Assembly: GCF_018614655.1 (NCBI RefSeq)
Contig: NZ_JAGGOG010000014.1
Span: forward strand, 186,001-250,000
Direction: 5' to 3'
Source: Pseudomonas fluorescens
GTDB taxonomy: Bacteria; Pseudomonadota; Gammaproteobacteria; Pseudomonadales; Pseudomonadaceae
DNA: 64,000 nt
This document shows, piece by piece, positions 8,030 to 15,973 of the stretch; the stretch's first letter is position 1; each line of letters starts with the position of its first letter. A program made the translations under genes and the position numbers. Below the pieces are notes generated by a model that was not told the origin of the DNA, did no database searches, and was given only the letters and a program-made list of their open reading frames with translations.

Positions 8030-10108
8030 CTACTCAGTGATCTTCTCGAAGTTGCGGTAGAACATGTCGTTGTCGCGGCTGTCGGTCATCGAGTGCAACT
8101 GGAAGCTGCGATTGAGTCGTGCGCCACCGTCCCGGGTCAGCGGCGACCAGACCAGGTTGGCGCGGCGCATGGTGGACATGCTCATCAATTCATCGAACGG
8201 GATGGAGAGGTACAAGCCCTTATCGAAGCTACCTTCACCATATTCGGCGCTGGAAGCGGTAGTGATCGTCGCCCAGGCACCAAATCGCACACCGTTTGAG
8301 AACTCCCGTGAGAGATCGATCGTGGTGCCCCAATCCCCTGCCAGGTAGCGCCCGACGCTGACGGCTGCGAGTGTATCGAAGGGCAAGTCCGTATAACCGG
8401 TGATATGGCCTGTGACGACCGAGTAGTCCCGCAGGCCAAAACCTTGGTCGAATTCGCGCTGGCGCACGTAGTTCAGGTCTGCCCCGACCGACCAGCGCTG
8501 ACCTTCAGGGCGAAACAGCACCTCACCCCCCACACCGGCAAACATCGACTCCAGATACCCGCCGTAGACCATGCCATACAGGTCTTTGTCCAACTGCTCG
8601 GCGTGGCTGACCTGGAACAGCGGCATAGTGACTTCAGAGGTTGTCAGGTATTGGCGCAAGTCCGTGCGAACCCGCGGCAGGCCACTGGGTGCATCGTAGA
8701 CAAACTTGTCGAAGTTGTTCAGCAGATTGGCGCTGAGCAGGCCGTTCCACCAGGTGTTGCGGTTGAAGCGATATTCGGCGTCCGCGTCGGCAGTGAACTG
8801 ATAGAGAAAGCCGTCAGGGCCACCCACGTTCTGCTTGAAGCCCAGCCCGACCCCGTAGCTGAAGGGGTCGCGCGCTTCGGTGTAGAGGGTCTTCTCGTTA
8901 TGCGGCATCGCCGGATTGATCTCGGTAGTGCGGTGCAACGTTTGCAGCGGCTCCTCGTTGTTGAGTACTTCGCGAAAGGTTTGCCGAGGCACACTGGTTT
9001 CTTCCAGAGGCAGGTCGTAGCGCTTGTTCACCACCGTGAACCAGTCGATATCGTCGTTGACGCTGTTGTCCAGAATCCGGCTTGCACGACCGACCGCTTT
9101 CGAGGAATGAAAATACCGCCCCTGCTCGCCATAGACGATCAACTCGGGACCGCGCTGACTGATGCGCTCGACCTTGTAGCCGGCATTTTGCTGCAGTCGC
9201 CGGGACACATCGGGCCAATTGACCTGATCCATTGCGGTGGCCGGGGCCTTGGCCGGCAACGGCTCCGCCGGCGGATCGAAGGACTTGGCCGGGGCCTTGC
9301 GGCTGACGAAGTTGGTGTGAAAAGTGAGGCCGAACATCGCGGTGTTGCCCCGTTCCCAGGCCGCACTGAGGTCCAGTGAGTCGGTCACTTTGAACACTGC
9401 GCCGAGGTTGATCGGCGAATCCTGCTTGATCACGTTGTCCTTGGGCTCGCTTTTATAGTCATTGCCTTCGTACTCGAGTTTCAGGCTAAGCCGGTCCCAG
9501 GGCGTCTGGTAAGTCACACCGCCGAACAACGAAGGCCGACCGCGAAAGTAGGCGCCTGCGTTGACGTCACCGGTACCCTCCATGTCCGGCCGGGTCTTGA
9601 AGCGATCATCGGCCCACCCCGCCGGGTTATCGAAGTCGCCGCGATTGCCCAAGTAACCCCAGGCAATGCCGGCACTGAAATCAAAATTGTCATAGCGCTT
9701 GCTGGCCACCAGGAACTCACTGGAGAACAGACCTGTACCGCCGATGTCTCGGAACCCCAACGCCACGTCCGGCGCCCAATGAGTTTCTTGCCATAGCCGG
9801 ACTTTGACGTCGACCGCCTTATCCTTGTAGCTCTGGCTGCCGCTCAACGACTCGGGGCCGTAGGGACGGTTGGTGATTGCGGTGTAGCGAAACGCGCCTT
9901 CCAGCCAATCGAACGGCTGTAGCGCCACACTGTAACGACTATAGGGCTCGGTTCGGTTGGCGTTCACGCTCAACTCGCCGGCCGGGGACATTCTGGCGGT
10001 GGGCGTCTGTAGCAAACCCACTCCGCCGAAATCATTCTGAGTCAAACGCGGCTCGGCATGAGCTAAACCACAGGGCAATAACAATACGGCTGCAAAACGT
10101 AAATTCAA
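8030..10108 (-). CDS. yjbH: YjbH-family outer-membrane beta-barrel EPS protein
   Basis: 692 residues with a signal peptide cleaved after AHA (about 18). The mature protein begins with the family signature NDFGGVGLLQTPTARM and continues with alternating aromatic strands such as WLEGAFRYT and YSVVTGHITGY, typical of a large outer-membrane barrel. YjbH/GfcD proteins are the last product of enterobacterial yjbEFGH and gfcABCD operons and act in EPS secretion or modification. It overlaps yjbG by 4 bp, so translation is coupled. It is the last gene of a five-gene minus-strand operon. The exact molecular role of the family is not established. Confidence 0.9.
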   Translation of the reverse strand: MNLRFAAVLLLPCGLAHAEPRLTQNDFGGVGLLQTPTARMSPAGELSVNANRTEPYSRYSVALQPFDWLEGAFRYTAITNRPYGPESLSGSQSYKDKAVDVKVRLWQETHWAPDVALGFRDIGGTGLFSSEFLVASKRYDNFDFSAGIAWGYLGNRGDFDNPAGWADDRFKTRPDMEGTGDVNAGAYFRGRPSLFGGVTYQTPWDRLSLKLEYEGNDYKSEPKDNVIKQDSPINLGAVFKVTDSLDLSAAWERGNTAMFGLTFHTNFVSRKAPAKSFDPPAEPLPAKAPATAMDQVNWPDVSRRLQQNAGYKVERISQRGPELIVYGEQGRYFHSSKAVGRASRILDNSVNDDIDWFTVVNKRYDLPLEETSVPRQTFREVLNNEEPLQTLHRTTEINPAMPHNEKTLYTEARDPFSYGVGLGFKQNVGGPDGFLYQFTADADAEYRFNRNTWWNGLLSANLLNNFDKFVYDAPSGLPRVRTDLRQYLTTSEVTMPLFQVSHAEQLDKDLYGMVYGGYLESMFAGVGGEVLFRPEGQRWSVGADLNYVRQREFDQGFGLRDYSVVTGHITGYTDLPFDTLAAVSVGRYLAGDWGTTIDLSREFSNGVRFGAWATITTASSAEYGEGSFDKGLYLSIPFDELMSMSTMRRANLVWSPLTRDGGARLNRSFQLHSMTDSRDNDMFYRNFEKITE

Positions 10109-10866
10109 TGAACCACCTCAGCCAGTTGCGTGGCAAGAAATTCGGCCAACTGCTGATTCAGTTCAGGAATAGGCGGATCAATATCATCATTTCTGACAGG
10201 CACCAGGATCTTGCTGCCAGCGGCAGGCACTTGCCCGCTCTCACGATTCCAGGGCGCGATGCCGACCTGTCGGGTGACCCCATTGGGTTGGATCAGCCAC
10301 AGATAATCGGTCTCTGCATCGGCCAGCGGCGCGCACCCTTGCAGATAATCCCGAGCCTCTTGCAGGGCGACAAAAGGCAACCGGCACGGTTCGGCGACCG
10401 CACCGAGCACTTCAACCTCGTCGACGCGAAATGGATAGATGAGGCGATCACCATCGGTCAGACGGACGTTACGGGCGAACCCGACCTCGATGGCAACCGG
10501 GTCCAGCACCGTAACCTGGCGCCCGGTAACCGGCATGCGGCTGACTTGCTCGTACAAACGCATCGCCAGGTTTGCCCGAGTGGGTCTGTCGAAGATCAAC
10601 GCTGTACGCTGCAACACCTGCAAATCGAACAGCACCCCGGTTTTGAGCCGGGTCTGCTCTTCCAGCAAAGGCTGGCGCAGCAATGCAGCTGCCAGCCAGT
10701 AGCTTTCGGCATTGGGCACGGCGACGCTGATCACGTCCGACAACCGCCCCCCTGGCGGCAGGTCGACCGGCCCCGGGGTGAGCACGTCGCCGGTGACAGT
10801 GACCGCCGCCTGGCTCACGCCGGTGATCAACAGCAGGCACGCCGACAGAAGCTGTACCCGCCTCAA
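10105..10866 (-). CDS. yjbG: YjbG/GfcC-family capsule biosynthesis protein
   Basis: 253-residue periplasmic protein with a signal peptide (LLITGVSQA, cleaved near residue 21). The TVTGDVLTPGPVDLPPGGRLSDVI start of the mature part has the look of a soluble-ligand-binding beta-grasp fold, as in GfcC, which resembles the periplasmic domains of Wza. A long helical C-terminus follows, ending in a predicted amphipathic segment. It overlaps yjbF by 4 bp and yjbH by 4 bp, so the three are translated as a unit. GfcC is thought to assist the Wza channel; the precise activity is unknown. Confidence 0.85.
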   Translation of the reverse strand: MRRVQLLSACLLLITGVSQAAVTVTGDVLTPGPVDLPPGGRLSDVISVAVPNAESYWLAAALLRQPLLEEQTRLKTGVLFDLQVLQRTALIFDRPTRANLAMRLYEQVSRMPVTGRQVTVLDPVAIEVGFARNVRLTDGDRLIYPFRVDEVEVLGAVAEPCRLPFVALQEARDYLQGCAPLADAETDYLWLIQPNGVTRQVGIAPWNRESGQVPAAGSKILVPVRNDDIDPPIPELNQQLAEFLATQLAEVVH

Positions 10867-11525
10867 CGGTTAAACCTGCGTTCAGGGGTCAATTGAACGA
10901 TCTTGACCCGCAGTTGCGTGGTCAATTGCTGCTCACTCTGCACAATGAAACCGTCCACGGGATCGACCCAATAACGATTGGTCGCACGCAGACCAATGGC
11001 CGGGGCGTCAATCTGCTCATCGACACGTAGCACGGCGTATTCCTTGTTGAGGATTTCCAGGGTTTCCATGGATTTACGGGAGAAGCGACTGTTCAGGGTC
11101 ACGCCGACTTCGCTGCCTTGATAAAGATCAATCCAGCGCTGGCTGGTGTAGCCATCAGGCAGCGTGTGCAGGCCTTGTTTGAAGGGCGAGGTCGCGGCAA
11201 GCCGCGTCCCGTCCAGGTCGCCGTCGATACCCAGGCCGATGGTGCGTACCGCCAGCCCGTCGCGCAGCAGTAACACCTGCTTGCCGGAGGCTACCCAGAA
11301 CTGCAGGTCGCCCCGCTCACGCACCATCGCCAACACCCCGGAGCCGGAAGGCGTGGTCAATGTGAGCTGGGGAAACTCAACCTGCGCCACCTGGGCCGCC
11401 GTCGCTTGCAACTCATCGGGCCCACTCACCGCCGCTTTAAGGTTGGTCAAAGAGGCGTTCATCAACGGGTTACATCCACATAACAAGGCCGCTATCACGC
11501 AGACGCCAACATTCAACGTTCTCAC
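10863..11525 (-). CDS. yjbF: YjbF/GfcB-family outer-membrane lipoprotein
   Basis: 220 residues with a lipoprotein signal ending LCGC, so Cys18 would carry the lipid. The body matches the YjbF pattern: a beta-rich domain with WVASGKQVLLLRDGLAVRTIGLG near the middle and a C-terminal NRYWVDPVDGFIVQSEQQL segment. Homologues are the second gene of yjbEFGH/gfcABCD loci linked to EPS export. It starts 14 bp after the wza stop and overlaps yjbG by 4 bp. The role is inferred from operon membership and family. Confidence 0.85.
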   Translation of the reverse strand: MRTLNVGVCVIAALLCGCNPLMNASLTNLKAAVSGPDELQATAAQVAQVEFPQLTLTTPSGSGVLAMVRERGDLQFWVASGKQVLLLRDGLAVRTIGLGIDGDLDGTRLAATSPFKQGLHTLPDGYTSQRWIDLYQGSEVGVTLNSRFSRKSMETLEILNKEYAVLRVDEQIDAPAIGLRATNRYWVDPVDGFIVQSEQQLTTQLRVKIVQLTPERRFNR

Positions 11526-11539
11526 AGTCAGACCAAGCC

Positions 11540-12655
11540 TTATTTATTGCTGCTGCTGGCATCATTCAGGTTCTTCGCTGCGGAAGCCCCCACGCCGAGA
11601 ATGGCTGCCGACGGCACCAGTTGACTGATGAAGCGGTTCCAGCGAGTTACGTTGGCCGGGCCCACATAGACAATGTCCTGAGGGCGTACATCGAAGTGCG
11701 TGGCCAGCGCCATGGCGGTCGGCGACTCGGCTTGCAGTTGATAGATTTTCGCCGGTTCCACATCAAGGTTCTCAACCCCCCTGATGACATAGACCGCGTT
11801 ACCGTTCGAGGTGGTCTGGCTCAATCCGCCTACCGAGCCAAGAACGTCAGACAGGTTCATGGTGCCGGTTTTGAACGTCAGTGCGCGCGGCTGATTGACT
11901 TCGCCCATGACGTAGATGCGCTTGTTGTCGTTGTACGGCAGATACAATTGATCGCCACCTTTGAGGTAGACGTTCTGCAGCTCGGAATCCTGCTGATTGA
12001 GCGCGTCGAGATTCAGCGGATACACCCGCCCGTTCCGCGTCAACAGCAAGCCGGACAAGTCCGCATTCAGCGGGTCGATACCGGCAGAACCGAGGGCTTC
12101 GATCACACTGAGCGGGTTGGTGGAAATCGGTTGTGGACCCGCCTTCGATACCGCACCCGACACCACCACCTTCTGGCTGGCGAAGCGCAACACGGCGACA
12201 TCCACTTGCGGGTCCGCGATAAAGGCCGACAGCCTTGAGGCAATGTCCGAACGCAGCTGCTGGATGGTTTTACCAGCCGCCTGGACTTCTTTGATATAGG
12301 GGTAGTAAAGCGTGCCGTCGGAACGTACCAGGCGGCCGTTGGCATCAATCTGCTGTTGCGCGCCAGAGGGCGCCGTCAGCTCGGGGTGGTCCCAGACCGT
12401 GATGTACAAGACATCGTTGTTACCGATTCGGTACTCCTCCGGGGCCGTCAACAGTTGCGTCGGCAGCGTCGCACGCTTGTGTGTGGCCCTGTCCATCGCA
12501 ATGAGCTTGGGTGTGATCGGAATCAGTTCAACGCGACTGCTTTCACTGGCCCCCTGGCGCGTTATATCGCTGGTGCTCAGGTATTGCCCTGGAGAAAACA
12601 TACATCCTTGCAAAGCGATACTTGCCAACATCAAAAAAGGAAAACTACGAGTCAT
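11540..12655 (-). CDS. wza: Wza/GfcE-type polysaccharide export lipoprotein
   Basis: 371-residue outer-membrane channel protein for group 1-type EPS export. The signal peptide ends LQGC, giving lipidation at Cys18. The polysaccharide-export domain begins YRIGNNDVLYITVWDHPELT (about 85-104), and two soluble-ligand-binding repeats follow, including VSGAVSKAGPQPI and VMGEVNQPRAL. The C-terminal segment with WNRFISQLVPS would be the amphipathic helix of the outer-membrane barrel. It lies between yjbE and yjbF, an arrangement that fuses the E. coli gfcABCDE set into one operon. The partner kinase Wzc is encoded at 22781-24991. Confidence 0.93.
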   Translation of the reverse strand: MTRSFPFLMLASIALQGCMFSPGQYLSTSDITRQGASESSRVELIPITPKLIAMDRATHKRATLPTQLLTAPEEYRIGNNDVLYITVWDHPELTAPSGAQQQIDANGRLVRSDGTLYYPYIKEVQAAGKTIQQLRSDIASRLSAFIADPQVDVAVLRFASQKVVVSGAVSKAGPQPISTNPLSVIEALGSAGIDPLNADLSGLLLTRNGRVYPLNLDALNQQDSELQNVYLKGGDQLYLPYNDNKRIYVMGEVNQPRALTFKTGTMNLSDVLGSVGGLSQTTSNGNAVYVIRGVENLDVEPAKIYQLQAESPTAMALATHFDVRPQDIVYVGPANVTRWNRFISQLVPSAAILGVGASAAKNLNDASSSNK

Positions 12656-12687
12656 AATGGCACTACGCTATTCAAGGGCAAATCTAA

Positions 12688-12721
12688 ACAAGGTCACCCG
12701 ACTTTCATCGGGCGACCTTGT
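12688..12721 (-). terminator. Hairpin between yjbE and wza (attenuator or mRNA stabiliser)
   Basis: Thirteen-position stem ACAAGGTC-A-CCCG/CGGG-C-GACCTTGT with a single mismatch and an eight-base loop. On the minus strand it is followed by only a weak T-rich tract. It sits between the small yjbE and wza, so it may reduce read-through and give excess YjbE over the export genes, or protect the yjbE message. Confidence 0.5.
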
Positions 12722-12740
12722 ATTACACCTACAAAGTTTC

Positions 12741-12983
12741 TCAGTTAGTACCGGTAGAGCCAGTAGTACCAGTAGTACCACCTGTACCGCCTGTACCACC
12801 GTTGGCATTGCTACCACTATTGGAAGCAGCCACTGCACCTGCCACCATTGCCGTACTGGCCGCAGGAGCTTGAGAAGCTGCTACGTTACCCGCGACATTG
12901 GTGGCCTGTGTCAGCGGTGCTTCCGCCGCGGATACCCAGCTGGCAAACATCGACAACAGGGCAATTGCCATCACTTTTTTCAT
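12741..12983 (-). CDS. yjbE: YjbE/GfcA-like small secreted Gly/Thr-rich protein
   Basis: 80-residue protein with a signal peptide (cleavage after VSA, about 19). The middle is rich in Ala, Ser and Val, and the tail is a low-complexity Gly/Thr/Ser stretch. E. coli YjbE and GfcA have the same length and composition and are likewise the first gene of their operon, so I assign it to that family by architecture. It starts at ATG 12983 behind AAGGAG. Transcription of the whole yjbE-wza-yjbFGH operon probably begins in the 255-bp gap 12984-13238, where I see no other feature. Its function is unknown. Confidence 0.8.
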   Translation of the reverse strand: MKKVMAIALLSMFASWVSAAEAPLTQATNVAGNVAASQAPAASTAMVAGAVAASNSGSNANGGTGGTGGTTGTTGSTGTN

Positions 12984-13238
12984 ATCAACTCCTTTCTAAC
13001 GTTCGGCCCTGTTAAAAAACCCGGCGTTCAGTTAGAGGTGGAAAGTTCAAGCCGCAAAAAGTGCGAACAAGATCCGTTGTTCATTCACAGTCAATCCTGA
13101 CTGATAAATGTCGAACGGCAGGGTTTATATCTACGGACTTGCCAGATGCATTTCCAGCCTAATTTCCCGACGATAATTAACATTCCTGCCGATTTATAAC
13201 ACTCAGCAAAATCATTGCTTGCAGCAACAGTATCGACC

Positions 13239-14267
13239 TTATCCAAGGTATCCCTTCGGGTGGTTCGATTGCCACCGCCAGGTATCTGTCATCATTTGCT
13301 GCAAACTGCGTGTGGCCTTCCAGCCCAGTTCACGGGCGGCCTTGGAAGGGTCGGCCCAACTCTCGGCGACGTCACCCGAGCGGCGCGGCATTACCCGATA
13401 GGGTACCGGCCGACCCGACGCCTGCTCGAATGCACGCAGCACCTGCAGCACGCTGTAGCCGTCACCCGTACCGAGGTTCCAGATGTTGATTCCCGTGCGT
13501 TGCGAAATCGACTGCAAGGCCTTCAAATGCCCCTCCGCCAGGTCCACGACGTGGATATAGTCACGCACACCGGTGCCATCAACCGTGGGGTAGTCGTCAC
13601 CGAAGATCGACAACTCTTGCAGGCTGCCGACCGCCACCTGGCTGATGTAGGGCACCAGGTTATTGGGGATGCCATTCGGATCCTCGCCCAGGTGGCCGCT
13701 GTCGTGAGCGCCGATCGGATTGAAATAGCGCAACAATGCGATGCTCCAGCGCGGCTCTGACGCACACAGGGCTCGCAACACGTTCTCGACGATCAATTTC
13801 GATTGACCATAGGGATTGGTGGGGCTGCCGGTGGGGAAATCCTCGCGGATCGGCATCTGCTCCGGCGCGCCGTACACCGTGGCCGATGAACTGAATACCA
13901 GGCGAAACACACCGGCGGCGGCCATCGCCTGACACAGCGTGAGGCTGCCACCGACATTGGCTTCGTAATATTCGAGCGGCTTATGCACGCTCTCGCCGAC
14001 CGCCTTGAGCCCGGCAAAATGCAGGACCGCATCAATGGAATGTTGCTGGAAAATCCGATCCAGCAATGCTCTGTCGCATACATCCCCGTGAATCATCAGC
14101 GCACTTTTGCCGCAGATGGCTTCCACTGCGTGCAGCGCAGCGTCGGAGCTGTTGCAAAGATTGTCCAGCACCACTACTTCAAAACCAGCTTCAAGCAGCG
14201 CAAGTGTGGTGTGCGAACCGATGTATCCGGTGCCACCCGTTACCAGAATCTTCATAGAGCGGTCCAT
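13239..14267 (-). CDS. galE: UDP-glucose 4-epimerase GalE
   Basis: Cytoplasmic NAD-dependent enzyme interconverting UDP-glucose and UDP-galactose; 342 residues. It has the Rossmann motif GGTGYIGSH at the N-terminus, the SSSATVYG segment carrying the catalytic Ser/Thr, and the YGQSK Tyr-x3-Lys pair. SRRSGDVAESWADPSKA near the C-terminus is typical GalE. Translation may start at ATG 14267 or, more like the family, at ATG 14255 (MKILVTGG). It is divergent from galU. Together they would supply UDP-Gal and UDP-Glc to the EPS pathway. Confidence 0.95.
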   Translation of the reverse strand: MDRSMKILVTGGTGYIGSHTTLALLEAGFEVVVLDNLCNSSDAALHAVEAICGKSALMIHGDVCDRALLDRIFQQHSIDAVLHFAGLKAVGESVHKPLEYYEANVGGSLTLCQAMAAAGVFRLVFSSSATVYGAPEQMPIREDFPTGSPTNPYGQSKLIVENVLRALCASEPRWSIALLRYFNPIGAHDSGHLGEDPNGIPNNLVPYISQVAVGSLQELSIFGDDYPTVDGTGVRDYIHVVDLAEGHLKALQSISQRTGINIWNLGTGDGYSVLQVLRAFEQASGRPVPYRVMPRRSGDVAESWADPSKAARELGWKATRSLQQMMTDTWRWQSNHPKGYLG

Positions 14268-14649
14268 AGTAGGGTCGTGAAGTGCTCAATAACCTGCGCA
14301 GCGCCCAGAATTAAATGTGCGTAGAAAACCTGCGCACAGAAAAACAGGGACGACAACAGCAAGAAGTACAGTCATTCAACTGCCACCGATAAATACTTAT
14401 GTCGGCCAGACAGTAAAACCTGGTACTTATTTAGCACTATGAAACGATCACCACTATCAACATACACCGACGAAAAATAACTAACGAATCACAGACTGAC
14501 AACTCATAACATTCCCTTGTTATATACCTGACGACAATTGCCATTAGCAACCTACCTCAGGTATTAAGTAGTCGCTTAGTAAAAAACTTATAATCATTGC
14601 TTATTGCGCCCGGCAATTGGCTGTGATCCATGCTTTTCAGGATATTTTT
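14268..14649. other. Divergent galE-galU promoter region
   Basis: A 382-bp AT-rich gap with no credible gene. A perfect -10-type TATAAT at 14589-14594 points toward galU, but no good -35 lies 16-18 bp upstream, so an activator may be needed. Several short TAAC/GTTA-containing words occur, but none reaches the 13-mer shared by other EPS gaps. Confidence 0.4.
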
Positions 14650-15483
14650 ATGATTCGTAAATGTTTGTTTCCCGCCGCTGGCTATGGCACGCGCTTCCTG
14701 CCGGCAACCAAAGCCATGCCCAAGGAAATGCTGCCGATCGTCAACAAGCCATTGATCCAGTACGCCGTAGAGGAAGCACGGGACGCCGGCCTGCAGCACA
14801 TGGCAATCGTGACCGGGCGGGGCAAACGCGCACTGGAAGATCACTTCGACATCAGCTATGAGTTGGAGCATCAGATTCGTGGCACCGAAAAAGAAAAGTT
14901 CCTGGCCGGCACCCGCGAGCTGATTGAAACCTGCACCTTCTCTTACACCCGGCAGATCGAAATGAAGGGCCTGGGCCACGCGATTCTCAGCGGTCGCCCC
15001 TTGATCGGTGATGAACCCTTCGCCGTGGTGCTAGCGGATGACCTGTGCCTGAACCTGCAAGGGGATGGTGTGCTGGCGCAAATGATCCAGCTCTACAAGA
15101 AATACCGCTGCTCGATCGTGGCCATTCAGGAAGTGCCCCGGGACCAGACACACAAGTACGGCGTGATCGCCGGCGAATTGATCGCCGATGACGTCTACCG
15201 GGTCAGCAACATGGTTGAAAAGCCCAGCCCGGAAGACGCCCCGTCCAATCTGGCAATCATTGGCCGATACATCCTCACGCCCGATATCTTTGATCTGATC
15301 GCCGATACCCAGCCTGGCAAAGGTGGGGAGATCCAGATTACCGACGCCCTGATGAAGCTGGCGCAAAATGGCTGCGTTCTGGCCTACAAGTTCGACGGCC
15401 TGCGCTTCGACTGCGGCGGTGCAGAGGGCTACCTCGAAGCGACCAACTTCTGTTACGAGCACCTGTACCTCAAAGGCCTTTAA
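14650..15483 (+). CDS. galU: UTP-glucose-1-phosphate uridylyltransferase GalU
   Basis: Makes UDP-glucose from UTP and glucose-1-phosphate. The 278-residue protein has the nucleotidyltransferase signature FPAAGYGTRFLPATKAMPKE at residues 7-26, followed by QYAVEEA, DDLCLN (metal-binding region) and GKGGEIQITDAL. I chose ATG 14650 (MIRKCLFPAAG), after AGGAT; an upstream in-frame start at 14617 adds residues not seen in the family. UDP-glucose feeds both the priming transferase and, through GalE, UDP-galactose. Pseudomonas usually keeps a galU elsewhere for LPS, so this may be a dedicated second copy. Confidence 0.95.
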   Translation: MIRKCLFPAAGYGTRFLPATKAMPKEMLPIVNKPLIQYAVEEARDAGLQHMAIVTGRGKRALEDHFDISYELEHQIRGTEKEKFLAGTRELIETCTFSYTRQIEMKGLGHAILSGRPLIGDEPFAVVLADDLCLNLQGDGVLAQMIQLYKKYRCSIVAIQEVPRDQTHKYGVIAGELIADDVYRVSNMVEKPSPEDAPSNLAIIGRYILTPDIFDLIADTQPGKGGEIQITDALMKLAQNGCVLAYKFDGLRFDCGGAEGYLEATNFCYEHLYLKGL

Positions 15484-15552
15484 ATCAGGTTGCTACCTCA
15501 CTCATTGCTCACACGGCACAACGTCGCCCACTCTTCACTCAGGCAGGCCACT

Positions 15553-15969
15553 ATGAACATTGCAAATCGCTCGGCAGACATTCAACTGGAGGTGGGTAAC
15601 GTCGGGGCGATGGCCTGGTTGTCACTGTATCCGTCGTCGTCCTGCCCGACCAATACCTGGCTGGGCTCCATGCTGATGGTGGAGCGAATTGGGGTGTTCC
15701 CCTCCTCCGGGGAAATCCGTCGACCGATTCTCGACCCCGACTCCCTCATCGCCCACTTGAAGTTGGTGTACGCCCAACAGGCGCTGGATGTCGATGAGCG
15801 CAATGGGCTGAAAGTCATTTTCAGCGATTGGCGATTCCGTGCGCGCATCCCCGACAGCGATCCGGCCATTGTCATCACGGTGGAAACCCGTTGTGACCCC
15901 CAGCTGATGCCGCTCAAAACCGCTGAGCTGCTGGGTCAGCTGGAGCACTTCGAGAAAGGGCTGCGCTGA
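15553..15969 (+). CDS. Orphan phosphomannomutase C-terminal-domain-like protein
   Basis: 138 residues. From about residue 46 to the end it resembles only the last domain of ManB/CpsG-type phosphomannomutases: VERIGVFPSSGEI parallels their MAAFPASGEI, and VIFSDWRFRARIPDSDPAIVITVETR parallels the phosphate-binding [24 protein letters not shown]. The serine/metal catalytic domains 1-3 are absent. RSSNTEP is changed to RIPDSDP, so the phosphate grip is altered. It starts at ATG 15553, about 70 bp after galU. It could be the remnant of a lost manB or a stand-alone domain with a new role. The comparison sequences are from memory. Confidence 0.6.
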   Translation: MNIANRSADIQLEVGNVGAMAWLSLYPSSSCPTNTWLGSMLMVERIGVFPSSGEIRRPILDPDSLIAHLKLVYAQQALDVDERNGLKVIFSDWRFRARIPDSDPAIVITVETRCDPQLMPLKTAELLGQLEHFEKGLR

Positions 15970-15973
15970 GTAC

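Noticed and set aside
8405..9379. 324-codon plus-strand reading frame
   Set aside because: Antisense to yjbH; no ribosome site and no family features.
12741..12983. Gly/Thr repeat tail as a possible microsatellite
   Set aside because: The repeats are short, imperfect and in frame within a signal-peptide protein matching the YjbE/GfcA plan, so it is coding.
12994..13000. TTCTAAC word before yjbE as another copy of the EPS motif
   Set aside because: It overlaps the yjbE ribosome site (AAGGAG on the minus strand) and matches only seven bases.
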